This document shows positions 43,140-55,759 of a stretch of 64,000 nucleotides of DNA, in pieces. The stretch comes from Erodium maritimum. Its lineage: Eukaryota > Streptophyta > Magnoliopsida > Geraniales > Geraniaceae. The notes beneath the pieces are model-generated. The model was not told where the DNA came from. It ran no database searches and was given only the letters and a program-made list of their open reading frames with translations. Positions within the stretch are counted from its first letter, which is position 1. Each line of letters starts with the position of its first letter. The translations under genes were made by a program, and so were the position numbers. The stretch lies in NCBI GenBank assembly GCA_963921825.1, contig OY997591.1, positions 47,203,825-47,267,824 of the forward strand, written 5' to 3'.

Positions 43140-45221
43140 ACATTATTGGTACTATTTACTAGTCTAGTCGGGGTGCCCCTACCTTTGGGTTGGGCGAGGT
43201 CTTTATCTCTCTCTTTTTTTTGTCCTTTACTATTATTCCCTTTTGTTTGGACTTCTTGTTGGACTGGTTTGAGGCTTGTAGTTCACATCTTAGGACCCGC
43301 ACCCTCTTTTATATATGCATTTTCTTATTTATGATAAAAAAAACTGCTAAGGATTTGGAGTTGCAACTCTTGCCTTCAGATCCAACTGTGATCAAAATGG
43401 GGATAAGTGAGAAGTTTGTTTGTTCTACCAGTTGTACTATTATGTGGAGAGTCACTTCTTATATCTTTTCTTGGTAGTTTTTAGTCATGCCTTTAGGGGC
43501 CTATGATCTAGTCTTGGGTATTGATTGGTTGATTACAGTATCACTTATCACATTTGACTATGATCTTAGGACTTATCAAGAGGTCTAATGTTTTAATCAT
43601 TATGTTTGAACCTATACATCTACTTGGTTGTGTATTTTGGCTAGCTGTTCTCATTGGACATTGTTGGGGAACAGTCTGAGGTCCAACCTAATTTGGCTAG
43701 TTCTTTTTTCTAACTTCCAAGATGTATTTTCTATACCAAAGTCTGTGTCACCAAGGAGAGAACTGGATCATGCTATTCCCCTTAAGCCTAGATGTGTCCC
43801 TCCATCCATCAAGCCTTACAAGCATAGTTATCAATAGAATAATGTCATTAAAGAACTGGTTGCTGAAATATTGAATTTTGTGATTATTCAAAAGAGCCGG
43901 AGTCCCTACTCTTTCCTTTTTTTCTAGTAAAAAATAAAGATGGATCTTGAAATATGTGCATTGATTATAGGAAGCTCGATGACCAAACCATTAAGGACAA
44001 GTTGCCTATCCTTCAATTGATGAGTTGTTAGATGAGCTTTAATGAGGCAATTTTTTTTCCAAGATTAACTTAAGGTCGGGATACCATCAGATTAGGCTAG
44101 GGGAGGAGAAGAATACAAAACATTATATATAACTCATATGGGGAACTACCAATTCAGGGTCATGGCATTTGTCCTCACTAATGCCCCTACCACCAGCTTT
44201 CAAGCTCTAATGACATAGTTTCTTCATGATTGTCTCAAGATATTTATGTTGGTACTTTTATCTTGATTTACCATACAAATTGGGAGAAAAAACTCCATCA
44301 TATTTGTTTATTTCTCCCAAGATACAAGGAGACACAATTACTTTCTAAGATGAGGAAATTTACTTAAGCCACAATCTTTGGTTCAAAATTAGCAACAGAA
44401 TCTACTAAGATTGAGGCAATGATTAATTGGAATTTCCCTAGGACATTAAAGGCCCTTAAAGGGTTCTTTGGCTGAACTGGCCATTACAAGAAATTTGTGT
44501 AGGGTTTTCGTCTGCTGGCTAGACCTCCCTCTAATCTATTAAAGAAGAAATATTTCATATGGTCTCATGAGGCTTAGAGGAGCTTTAAGTTGTTCATATC
44601 AGTTATGGCTTCAATATAATTCCTCAAGTTACCTGACTTTTCCCTCCTATTTGTCATAAAAACTGATGTTTGTGCATATGTTATTAGGGGTGTTTTATGG
44701 CAATAAACCTAACCAATTTCCTTTATGAGTAAAGCATTTTTTAGATGAGCATAAAACCTTGTTTACATATAAGGAGTTATTGTCCATCATCACATTTATA
44801 CAAAAGCAGAGGTACTATTTTTCTTCTAGCCCTTTTATTATCCAGACATATCTTTAGAGCTTCAAATTTCTTCTAGAATGTAATTAGATTACTTCGTTTT
44901 AGCATAAATGGCTAGCCAAGCTCAAAGACTTATGTTATACTATTGAATATTAAAAGAGGAAAGAAAACTTGGTAGCTAATGCATTGTCCATAATATATCA
45001 TGAGAATTATAGAGAAATATTTTTCTTGACTCTAGCTAGGGTCTTTAAGGTTTTACTAAGCTATGACTATCATTATCACCTCACTCTCTTCTTAATTATA
45101 CAACGAGGCATGAAATGCTCATTATGGATGGTAAGGTATATTTGTGTATTGGTAATGGTATAAAAATCAAGGTGATTGTATTTTACATGGATATGGTATT
45201 AGAGGACATTCTGGAATCATA
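43140..45221 (+). mobile_element. Ty3/Gypsy element, decayed pol part 1
   Basis: Plus-strand pieces in changing frames show a protease end (MPLGAYDLVLGIDWL), reverse transcriptase motifs (HAIPLKPRCVPPSIKPYKHS; later the LRSGYHQIR-type box) and an RNase H part near 44460-44700. The start of the integrase zinc-finger region lies just before the Copia insertion. There are many breaks (more than ten), no LTRs were recognised, and it is old. It continues at 49862 and 52010. Confidence 0.75.
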
Positions 45222-45226
45222 GAAAC

Positions 45227-48200
45227 AGTCAGATAAGTAATAGGTTGAACTAAATGATTGTATTGAGTTCTCAAGTACAGAATATATATTACAAGTAGAT
45301 ACAATTGTATGTGGACTAGGAATGTATCTGTGCAGTGATAAACAGTAAGAGTAGTTATCTATTATGCTTAGTATTATCTGATACGCCCCCACAAGCTGAA
45401 GGCGGAGAAGAGCGAAGTCAAAGCTTGTCCCAAAACCTGGTGAACGCTGGCTTGCACAGTGGCTTGGTGAGTATATCGCCTAGCTTATCAGCTGAAGATA
45501 ATGAAGCGACAGTAAGGTGAAAGCCTGAACCATATTCCGAACAAAATGATAGTCGACCTCGACATGTCTCGTGCGTGCATGAAATGCCAGATTAGTTGAT
45601 AAATAAACAGCTCCAACGTTATCGCACCAAACATGAGGAGGCCGTATTAATCGAACCCCTAGTTCATTTAGAAGATGCAGAAGCCATCGTAGCTCGACAC
45701 AAACATCAGCTACATCCTTAAACTCCGACTCAGTGGAAGATCTAGCCACAGTTTGCTGCTTTCAAGAATTCCAGGCGATCAATGTGGTGCCAAGATAGAT
45801 TAAAAAAACATATGTGGATCGTCTATCATCTGGTCAGGCAGCCCAGTCTGCGTCGCTGAAGGCTTTCAAGGTCGAAGCGGATCCTTTTGCAAAATAAAGT
45901 CCATCCGAGACTAACCTATTGAGGTAGCGAAGAACTCACTTAAGTGCCTTGAAATGATCGGTAGTTGGACTGTGCATGTATTGACAGAGTTTATTTGCAG
46001 CAAAGGATAAATCAGGCCTTGTGATCGTGGCATATTGAAGACTACCACACAACCGTCCGTATAGCGTACCATCTTCAGTAGATAGTGGAGACCCGATTCC
46101 TTTGGAGAGAGTTATACTGGCACTCAATGGTGTATGACATGGCTTACAATTGGACATACTAGCAAGGCGGAGAACATCTTGAAAGTATCGATGTTGAGAG
46201 AGGACCAGACCACCAGTACTCGGCAAGACCTGAATACCAAGAAAATAATGCAACTCTCCAAGATCACGAAGCTGAAATTCCTTAGCAAGTTGTGAGATGA
46301 AAGCTGAAACAAGAGTGCGTTATTGACAGTGATAATGACATCATCCACATAAACCAGTAGGAATATAGTACAATGCGAAACCGAGTAAATAAATAGGGAT
46401 GAATCAGAATTTGAACCCTTAAATCCCATTTTAAGCAAACAGGAGTTGAGGCGGTGAAACCATGCTCTAGGAGCCTGTTTAAGACCATACAAGGACTTAC
46501 GCAGCTTACACATATGTCGTTACTGTCTCTTGCAATTCACCATTAAGAAAAGCATTGCTAACATCGAGTTGACGTAGTTTCCAACCATGAGATACTGTTA
46601 TGGAAAGGATTGTTCGAATAGTGGTTGGCTTCACAACCGGACTGAAATTTTCATTGTAATCAATGCCAAAATCCTGAGTGTAACCCCAAGCAACTAGCCT
46701 TTCCTTGTACCTGTCAAGAGATCCATCAGCTATACGTTTGATTTTAAAAATCCACCTGTTTCCAACCACATTTGCATTTTTCGGAGCTGGAACCAAATCC
46801 CAAGTATGGTTTCTACGCAAGGCATTCATCTCAGTCGCCATAGCATCCCTCTATTCCGGAATCTGGTTGGCACGAACAAAGGAGGTCGGTTCTATTTGGG
46901 GATTAATATGGGACTCAGCGTGTAGGACTCGAGGTTTAGGATTCGGGCGAAGCACCATAGAGTGGGTATGTTGCAGGGGTGGTGGAGGTAGGGCAGGAAC
47001 AACATCAGGAGGTGTAGAGGATACAAGGTCAATGACTAGTTCAGTGGAAGCAGTTGGTTATGCTAGTGAACATGGTGACACGGGTGAAACTGGTGATTCA
47101 GGTGCAGGTGATGAAGGTTGCGGATGAGTATGCTCAGAAGACGGTGTGGGTAGTGGTACAGACACTAATTGGTCCTGCAAGTTAAGACTAGTAGAGTTAG
47201 GTGAAGTAAAAGACAAAGGCATACCAGAATTGTTATTACCCGAGAAGCCAAGTGATGGAGCGAGGTGAAACATTGGAGGTATTGGGGAAGGGGAAGAGGA
47301 TGGTTGCACACCCGGGAAATATTGGACATAAATGGACAAACGGGCTCATCAAAACGAGCATGTCGAGCCATGTAAAGACGACAAGTATCAATGTCAAGAC
47401 AACGGTATCTAAGATGGGATGGTGAGTAGCAAAGAAAAACACATTGCTTAGAACGAAACTCAAATTTATGCCTACTATAAGGTCACAGCAGAGGATAGAT
47501 AGCACATCCTAAGACTCGAAGGAAACTAAAATCAGGAGACTTTCCAAATAACAAAGTGAATAGAATTTAACCTTTAAGAGATGAGTTGGGTAATCGATTA
47601 ATGAGAAACACAGCAGCTTCAAACGCATAATCCCAATATTTTAAAGGTGTGCCTGAATGTGCTAGAAGAGCCAAACCTGTATCAACGATAGTTCGGATCT
47701 TTCGTTCTACCATCCCATTTTGTTCATGGGTATGGGGACAAGCAATACGATGATTAATACTAGTGGACTGAAAATTTGTGTTCAATGATCGATATTCACC
47801 ACCCCAATCAGAATTAAAAGCTTTGACAACACAAGCGAATTGTTTCTCAACAAATATCTTAAGATGTTGAAATTTAGAAAAACACATCGCTCTTGTTTTT
47901 AATGGGAAAGAACCACGTAATTAAAGAGAATTCATCAATGAAAATAACAAAATACTTATAACCCAAAGATGAATTCAATGGAGCAGGACCCCAAACATCA
48001 TAATGAAGTAAATCTAACGGAGATGAACTCCGATTGTTTATTAAAGGCAAAGATAAACGATGTGACTTTCCAAGACAACAAGCATGACAAAGACCAGTCT
48101 TGGACTTGAATGAAGAACACGGGAGATGAAATTGACGAACAACATGACGTAGTGTTTGATAGTTTGGATGACCAAGACCCGCATGCCATTCTTCAAGAGT

Positions 48201-49856
48201 CGACACAAAAGCAGCAACTGGGCAATACACTAAGATAGGAGAGTCAAACAATATATGGAGATCGTCGTCACTCGTTCCTCGGAGTAGAACTTTATGGGAG
48301 TCCTGATCCTTCACACAACAACTAATAGAATTAAACTCGAAAGAACAACTGTTGTCAGTACATAATTTCTTTACAGACAATAACGGTTTACTTATGGTTG
48401 GGACATGTAAAACGTCAGAAATATGAAGGGTACGACCATTAGTGGGAATAAGTCCGGAACCAATATGTTTAATCGGAGCGCCAGACTCATTCCCTACAAT
48501 TAACCTATGTTTACCTTGGTATGGAGAGGATTGGGACAGGGAAGCTAAATCTGGTGTGATATGATGACCTATGTTTACCTTGGTATGGAGAGGATTGGGA
48601 CAGGGAAGCTAAATCTGGTGTGATATGATGAGAAGCGCCTATGTCCGGAAGCCAATACGATGCTTGAGTGGGCTCTGGAATGGATTGAGATGACATAGCT
48701 GAGAAATTACCTTGAGCAGAGCCAGCGGGATCGGATAAGCAACGAGCAAAGTTCTGCGGGTGACTGTTAAACTGGGCATCAAAACGACGACGACAAGCTG
48801 AAGCAACATAGTTATGTAATCCACAGAATTGGCACGAAGTCCTGGAGTTATTGTATCTCATGCGTCCTCTATTAGAACCACGTCCTTGACCTCTAGAGTA
48901 GGAACCTGAGGCATTAAAATTAGTAGATGGTGTACGAGAACCAAAAGAATTGTTACCAGAAGAGACATGACTATGCGCCACATTAGCCAAGGGTGCAGAG
49001 GACTGCTGAGAATTGAGGAGGATCTCATATGACACGAGTTGTCCATGAAGTCCTGAGAATGAGATTGGATTTAATCATTGTTGGAGAGCACCAATAATTC
49101 CATTAAAGTCAAAACCAAGTCGGTGAAAAATCATTGCAACAAAATAAGAATCCGAAATCGGATTGCCTGCAAGAGTCAAGGAATCATCCAAAAGCCTGAT
49201 GAAGGTATTGGATAACTGTTTTGTCATCTTATGGAGTTCCAAAAGCAATTGAGTGTGTTGTGCATTACTAACCACACCATAAGCAGTCGCCAACGCAATC
49301 CAAGCTTCAGCAGCAGAACCAGCGCGAGAAAGGTGTTGGTAGCACTGCTCGGAGATATAGGACAATATCCAAGAGAAAAGGAGTTGATCCTTCTGATACC
49401 ATGCCTGATAGGCTGGATTGATCGACACAACCTTAGTTGTGGAGTCCTCGACAGTCTTCGCTGGAGGAGAAATGTCAACCTGCAAATGATCATGTAAGGA
49501 AAGCATATTAAGTAGTAGCTGGAATTGCAATTTCCAGGGCAAGTATGTTTTCGGCCCTGTCAGCTTAATGGCAAACGATTGATGAGTGATGGAGTGTGGA
49601 AGAATTGAGGGAATTATGAGGGAGGAGAGGTGGGTAACGATGTGGCAGAGGAGGATGAATCAGATAATGCAATAGAAGAAGCCATAGCTCTGATACCAAG
49701 TCGAGATAAGTAATAGGCTGAATTGAATGATTGTGTTGAGTTTTCAAGTACAGAATATATAGTACAAGCAGATACAATTGTATGTGAACTACGAATGAAT
49801 TTGTGCAGTGATAAACAGTAAGAGTAGTTATCTATTATGCTTAGTATTATCTGATA
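45227..49856 (-). mobile_element. Ty1/Copia element (4,630 bp) with short LTRs, broken
   Basis: LTRs of 157-158 bp (45227-45383 and 49699-49856) and a 5-bp target duplication GAAAC (45222-45226, 49857-49861). On the minus strand a Met-tRNA primer site (TTGGTATCAGAGC) adjoins the 5' LTR and a polypurine tract (GCTTGTGGGGGCG) the 3' LTR. Order is gag (PWKLQFQLLLNML; zinc-knuckle-like CQFCGLHNY), protease (LPDIGASHHI), integrase (WHAGLGHP; NSDWGGEYRS), reverse transcriptase ([14 protein letters not shown]) and RNase H (SSTESEFKDVADV). This is the Copia order. The short LTRs suggest the Ale/Retrofit side, unproven. LTRs are about 92% identical, so a few million years old at common rates. It has roughly half a dozen or more breaks. 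Its LTR ends are not TG...CA. Confidence 0.93.
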
Positions 49857-49861
49857 GAAAC

Positions 49862-50460
49862 TTTGAAGAGAATTAAGTTCTTTTTTTTCTTGCCTCACAG
49901 GAAATTACTAAAACTATTTAACAATGTGGTATTTTTCAAAGGATCAAGTCTGAAAATAAGTCATATACTAGGTTGTTGCAACTACTCCCTATTCCTTCAA
50001 ATCTTCTCCAAATTCACTCATTTTCTTGCTCTCGAACACCTTTACGCATTTGTTTCCTTGGCCTTGATCTTTTTTGGCAACATCTTCAACGTTCATGGAA
50101 TACCTTAGATAATTGTTTATGGTAAGGATAAATTGTGGATAACATGGAGAATATCAAAATGATGGGTTCTGATATCAAACTTTCCTATGTTTATCACACA
50201 TAATATGATGGTCAAACTAAGACTCAATCAGTGTTTAGAGAACTATCTCAGAGTCATGACTTACAAATCTCCTAAGAAGTGAACTTACTAGCTTTCAATG
50301 GCTAAGTACTTATACAACACTACTTCCAATAGTCTGTTTGAATCTTCTTCCACGTTTTTGGTCTCTCTGGTGATCAGTCCATTGTAATTGTTGTTGAAGA
50401 TTTTTTATTACGACGGAAAAACAAATTCAAACTAATACAAGGCAATTTGCAGAAGGCACG
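49862..50460 (+). mobile_element. Ty3/Gypsy element, decayed pol part 2 (integrase)
   Basis: Directly resumes the Gypsy reading after the Copia element: LLQLLPIP, then FTHFLALEHLYAFVSLALIF and FGNIFNVHGIP, the integrase core region of Ty3/Gypsy. A later R-x-x-x-L-x-x-x-x-x-NL-x-x-A stretch follows. It breaks off near 50460. Confidence 0.75.
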
Positions 50461-51351
50461 ATTGGGTTTACTTAAAGCCGCAATCATATCGCTAATCCTT
50501 TGTCTCCCTTAGGAAGAACATGAATATTGCAGCTCGTTTACGCCCTGAGAATTAACTCGCATAAAGGTCGTGGTAAGCCCACCGGTCGTCAATTAGTAAA
50601 TCTATTTAATTTTCACTTATCGTATCCAAGGGACTAATAAATCAAGCACTCAATTGAAATTCCGTTACTTAAGCTATTTCTAAATAGAGTTGATTTTGGT
50701 CGTGGAAAATTTAAATGGCAGTTTGTAATGTAAAGTAAAAGAAATTGCAATCAAGAGACAAAATATCAGGTGTTGTGAAATTCAGAGGAAAAGACAATCT
50801 AAGACTTTAACGGGGTTATAACATGACGATTAATTCGCAAGGATTCCGTTTACATGTTCATACAAGATTAGTTTAAAGGCAACGAAAGTTCTTTCAACTA
50901 GTCCTAAACATCTCACGATCGAATTAGACTGTATTATAATTTAATCGCCTAGTTATTTCTAATCTAGGTGTAGAGAGATATAATGCAATATACTCATGAA
51001 CTTCTCTATCTTTCGGGGTTGTAATCATATAGCTATCGTACTCGTGTTAACCTAATTGTGTTAGAGACTAGATTTAAACCCGAGTTGTATAATCCTTAGT
51101 CCTTTTATCAATTCTCATTTTATAATTTTTGAATGCTAAAACCTAATCATCTATCAAGTGATCAACTTGATAAACATTAAGTTTAAATCATGCAAACAAT
51201 AACCTAAACACAAATTACACAGAGTAATCTATCATATTCCTTCTTTAGCCCTAAATTAGTAAAGATTTAGGAGGAGGAGAAGAAGAAGAAGAAGAAGAAG
51301 AAGAAGAAGAAGAAGAAGAAGAAGAAGAAGAAGAAGAAGAAGAAGAAGAAG

Positions 51352-51382
<31 letters not shown>

Positions 51383-52009
51383 TCCAAAGAATATGATACA
51401 CAATACTCAAATCAATAAGTGAATCTCAAAGTTGCTTCAATCTAACTCACGTGCACTTTTCTCCCTCCCAGCTTCAAGCCTATCATTCCCAATATCAAAT
51501 TTTTCTCTCAAAACTCGAATCTTAAAAATATGACCTAACTTTTTCTATTTAAAGGCCCAAAAACGAAGTGCAATTTTTTTTTCAATTGCGCGTCGCGAAC
51601 TGCCGATAGATCGGACCCAAGTCCACAACAGACAGGGACACGGTATGTGTACCAAACGGCATCAGGGTAGTAACACTAGGGGCACTCGTGGGTGGAAAGC
51701 CTTTGACTCTGTTGCGGGCTGGACAACGGAAGGCATGTCAGTCCGGCGTAGTCTGGCTGATGGTCCTCATGGCAATCCGTCGTGGTCTGGAGGCCGGACC
51801 GCTCGTCAATCCGCAGCATTCTGCCTGGCGGTCCGACCCTGTGTCCCCGCATGTTGACTATTTGGCTCTTTCACTCGAATTTGTCTCATTTTTGCTTCGA
51901 AATCTCCTACAAGTAGACTATCTGCACAAAATGGAGGAGAAGTTCATCAAAACACACTAACCTAGGGTTGAAAAGCTCAATATGTGAGCTTCAAAACATC
52001 GAAAATAGA
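50461..52009. other. 1.5-kb unassigned insertion within the Gypsy element
   Basis: It interrupts the Gypsy integrase C-terminal part. It contains a long GAA microsatellite and a GC-rich patch at 51590-51860 without known domains. The text (for example ggtcgtcaattagtaaatct) recalls leader regions of some plant Gypsy elements, but no termini were found. Confidence 0.4.
51271..51379 (+). repeat. (GAA)n microsatellite, about 105 bp
   Basis: After gaggaggagaa, an essentially pure run of AAG/GAA units to 51379. On the other strand it is a TTC tract. Length variation between individuals is likely. Confidence 0.95.
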
Positions 52010-52270
52010 TGCATTTTATGTCCACATCACACTTTACTATGGTTCATTCCAAGTAATTGTGGCATATCAAATGAGGTTTCCTGAAAGCTCTCACATTCTC
52101 CCAGCTTTTAATATTTTCCTCCTCAAGAAACAACTAGGTCATAAGAACCATTCAATGCCTTATCTGTCAGCTACAACAGGGAATGGCCAACTAAAATTAT
52201 ACTCAACTACTTTGTTGGGAACTAGGATGGTTGAGAAGAAAAACATGGTCGTGGTTTAATACCTCATTCA
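52010..52270 (+). mobile_element. Ty3/Gypsy element, decayed pol part 3 (integrase C-terminus)
   Basis: The plus-strand stretch VAYQMRFPESSHILPAFNIF then LLKKQLG fits the Y-x-L-x-LP...HPVFHVSLLKK motif at the end of Gypsy integrases. No 3' LTR was recognised downstream. Confidence 0.6.
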
Positions 52271-52899
52271 ATGGGAGCGCTCTACATTATAGTATAGGAT
52301 ACAACATCGGAGGACGCAACAATGATTCGATCTCAATTCCCAACCTAGTTCTCATGCTTAAGGTCAAACCTTGGAGAAGACCTTGCCACGATACCTTATG
52401 CCGCATGTATCTTTTTATTTTCAAATAAATCGTTTAACGAAACAATTTTTAGGTCGTGGGGTTAAGGAAGAATAAGAGCATGCCATGTGCTTATTTCTAG
52501 TTGGATGAGGGATAAAATTGTTTCCAACACTATGCTTTCTCTTTATTGTGGTCTCGAAGTCGAATTGCAGCAAGCGTGCGTTACTAGCTAGGTTGGGAAA
52601 TGACTGTAAATAGATAACAATGTTAGTTAAAGGTATAAATTGAAATAATATCTAAAGATAGCAATAGCGTTTTTCTTTATAAAAAAACTCTATAGTAGAG
52701 TGGAGGACAAATCGGTTAGAAACTTATCTTATTCTAAAAACTGTGAGAACTCATCCTAGCCACACACACCTATGATCCAACATTCACCAAGATATCACGT
52801 CATCACTCCAATTTCACCCAAATACACGCCACTCTCTGTCTTTTTCACACAAGTAAGAGCATAATTGTAATACCATGGTGTTACGTGGACAAATGTCCA
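52271..52899. other. AT-rich stretch, nothing recognised
   Basis: Possible remains of the Gypsy 3' end and flank. No gene, terminal repeat or RNA seen. Confidence 0.4.
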
Positions 52900-52965
52900 T
52901 TTTTTTTTACCAATTCACTAATTTAATTTTTTCCGCTTCGTATGAACTGCGATTAGCTTTAAACT

Positions 52966-54475
52966 TTTGTTTTGATCAACGAGGTTTTTATTCATCTGAT
53001 CCAAAGATTGGATCGAGAGAACGTTGTAGGGCAACCACATTACAAAATTAGGGTGGAGAGATGCAAAGATCAATCAAAACCACCAATTGAAATGAAATAC
53101 AACAAGATTAATGAAACAAAAAGGAAAATTGCAGCAAGTTCAGCAGGTGAACAGGCTCTCGGACCTGTAGAATCACAAGGAAACTACAGGAGGCACGTTG
53201 ATCCGAGAGACTTTCCTAATGCAAGCGAGTGGGTTTCTGATCCATTCAGTGACAGAAAAATTGATCAAAAGTCCATCATTTGCCTTGAGTGATTGAAAGG
53301 AATGAATCTGAATCTTCCTGAGAGTTGAATTCCAATCCACAGCCTCAGCATTGAAAATAAGATTGTTTCTTGCGACCCAAGATTCCCAAAGGGTGATGCC
53401 TGCAATTCATTTCCAGTACTTAAAACCAGTTCTTGGTACAAGGCCTTTCCAGGAGCACAAGAGGGAGCCAAAGTCACATGGCATGACCCAGGAGAGAAAC
53501 CACCAGTTAAGGATATTGCACCATAATTTCCAGACCAGATGACAGTGGAGAAGAAGATGGGATGCATCCTCAAAGCAACTATTGCAGAAGGCACAGAGGG
53601 ATTGCTGAATGGGGATCCTGATTCCTCTTTCCTCGAGAGAACATCTTGTTGGGATGGCATTCAAGCAGCAGAGCCAAGTGAAAGAGGCAAATTTAGGTGC
53701 CAAACCAAAGTCCCAAAGGACAGAACCCCATGGTTTAATGGTACCTTGAGGCACAAGGCAGTGGAAGAATTTATTAACAGAGAAACCATCCTTGTTACAG
53801 GTCCATTTTGGAGTGTCTGAGAGCCCCAAGTTTATGGTAGAAAGAGAAAGACTTGACATGAGCAAATATTTCTGAGAGGTATCTCAATCAGAGAGGTCAA
53901 TGATCCAACCTGAACCATCCTAGAACTCAATTGCTTTGCTTTTTTTATTTGTTGATAGAGAATAGAGCCTGCCAAACACATCCTTTAGAGGCAAGGTACC
54001 AATCCAAGTGTCAGACCAGAAGCTTATTCTGCATCCATTTCCTAGAGACCAACAGATCCCAGAGTGACCAAGGAGAGAGCTGAAATGAGGATCAGCTGAG
54101 AGGCATTAGATATGACCAAGCCAAGAGGATTTATCAAGATTCCCAGCAGCGAGGAGATTCCATTCATCAGGGTTCCAGCCATATTTAGCACAGAGAAGTA
54201 ACTTCCAAAGAGAATCAGTCTCAACACAAAATCTCCACCACCATTTAGAGAGGAGAGCTTCATTCATCTTTGATAGAGACCTCACACCAAGCCCACCTTC
54301 ATCTTTGGAGAGACACACAGTCTCCTACTTGACCTTATGAATTGATTTCTTGGAAGCACTACTGCCTCAAAGGAAGGACCTTTGCCATCTCTCCAGCTTG
54401 TTAATGACCCCAACGGGAGCTTTCTATCCATCAAGTAGCATATTGAATATATTTTGAAGCACAAAAATAAAAAGT
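52966..54475 (-). mobile_element. L1-type LINE, 3' fragment (RT end and zf-RVT)
   Basis: Minus-strand reading: GGLGVRSLSKMNEALLSKWW and WRFCVETDSLWKLLLCAKYG (end of the RT domain). Then PKWTCNKDGFSVNKFF, WDFGLAPKFASFTWL and CAFCNSCFEDASHLLLHC with LVWKLW (zf-RVT domain), with frame changes between. The tail AATAAAAACCTCGTTGATCA is typical of plant LINE 3' ends. It is 5' truncated near 54475. Stops and frame changes make it inactive. Confidence 0.8.
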
Positions 54476-54479
54476 TATA

Positions 54480-54860
54480 TCAGGGTGATAAAAAATGTTG
54501 AGTGTTGATAAATCTTTATTAATAAATATTTTATATCGGGGTATCAAACTAGTGCTAAATGTTGATAAAAACTTGTACTAGGTGATAAAAAACAAGTGAT
54601 GAAGTGATAAAAATCATGTTCAACTTTGATAATCAAGGTGATCAACTAGATTTTAGTGTTAATAAAAAAACATATGATGGGGTGATAAAATACATGTAAT
54701 TTAGTGATAAACATAATGTTTAGTGTTAATAAAACTAGCGTTCAATATTCATAAAAAAAACACGTGATGATGTGATAAAAATTATGTTCAGTTTTGGAAA
54801 ATGAGGTGATAAACCTAATGTCCAATATTGATAAAATCAGTGTAAAGTGTTGATAAAAAT
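54480..54860 (+). repeat. degenerate GTGATAAAAA/GTTGATAAAA repeats
   Basis: More than a dozen (g/t)gataaaa motifs, often as gtgataaaaa...catgtt pairs spaced about 25-30 bp. Together they make a loosely tandem AT-rich array inside the inverted-repeat element. Confidence 0.7.
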
Positions 54861-55036
54861 TACCCACATATTTTTTTAAAATCAACCCCGAAATAAAAAA
54901 ATTTCGTTTTTTAAAATATATTCATAAGTGATCTTGATAGAAATCCTTTGAAAAAACAAAAATATTAGCGCAAGTTTGAAGTCAATCGGAGTTCAAACGA
55001 AGCGGGAAAAATTAAATTAGTGAATTGGTAAAAAAA

Positions 55037-55759
55037 AAGTAATATGATAGTTTTACTAAAAAGCCTCTACCACTCATCAAAAATTGTTATTTTTTTTACA
55101 GTCAACAACTCAATTGCATCTCATCCATTTATTTATGAAATAGATAGCCTTGGATAAGTTTACACGGTTTTTAGGTAAAGGGGATTTCTCCTCTAATAGA
55201 GTGTCTCTCAGTCCGATTCTTCCCCGGATATATAATATTCCCTATTTGATTCCTATTTTCTTGTGATTACCTGTGTTGGTAATCTATTGCTAACATACTT
55301 GTTCTCCGAACTCCAGCCTCAATTTTCATGGGTGCCGCAAGAAAATATGAGCAATTTCTACCCAAAAACTGACTCAAGAGTCTAGAGAATTTTATGTATA
55401 CCAAAATTTACAAGTTCAATCAATCTTCCAAGGTAGGGCAGCAAGAGAAGTGTGAACAATACATCTATATGCATACAAGAACCAATATTTTATCCAAAAC
55501 TTCTTTCTTTTCAAGGGTAATTTTTTATACCATCGTCATGAATCGAGCCTCCAAGTCTAATCCAAACCCTTACTATACAACTTTTACAAAGGACCAGTAT
55601 TTGCTGATAAATATATGAGTTGGCAGGCAGCAATATACTAGTGTCTCCGGCATCAGCAACCTCAGTGCTTCACGGCATAGAATATTTCGAGTATTGTATG
55701 CACCAAGTCTACTCTACCATGCTCCTTGGAAGAACAATGTAAAGCATAATAATTCCACA
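55037..55759. other. 3' flank of the MYB gene
   Basis: No other gene recognised. The part near the stop codon at 55760 will include the 3' UTR and polyadenylation region of the minus-strand MYB gene. Confidence 0.5.

Larger units (their letters stand above)
52900..55036. mobile_element. inverted-repeat element holding a LINE fragment
   Basis: A ~60-bp inverted pair: 52905-52960 (accaattcactaatttaatt, then ccgcttcgtatgaac) and 54978-55036 (its complement). Between them lie a LINE fragment and a GATAAA-rich stretch. The outer ends and target duplication were not found, so the class (Mutator-like or other) is open. Confidence 0.5.
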
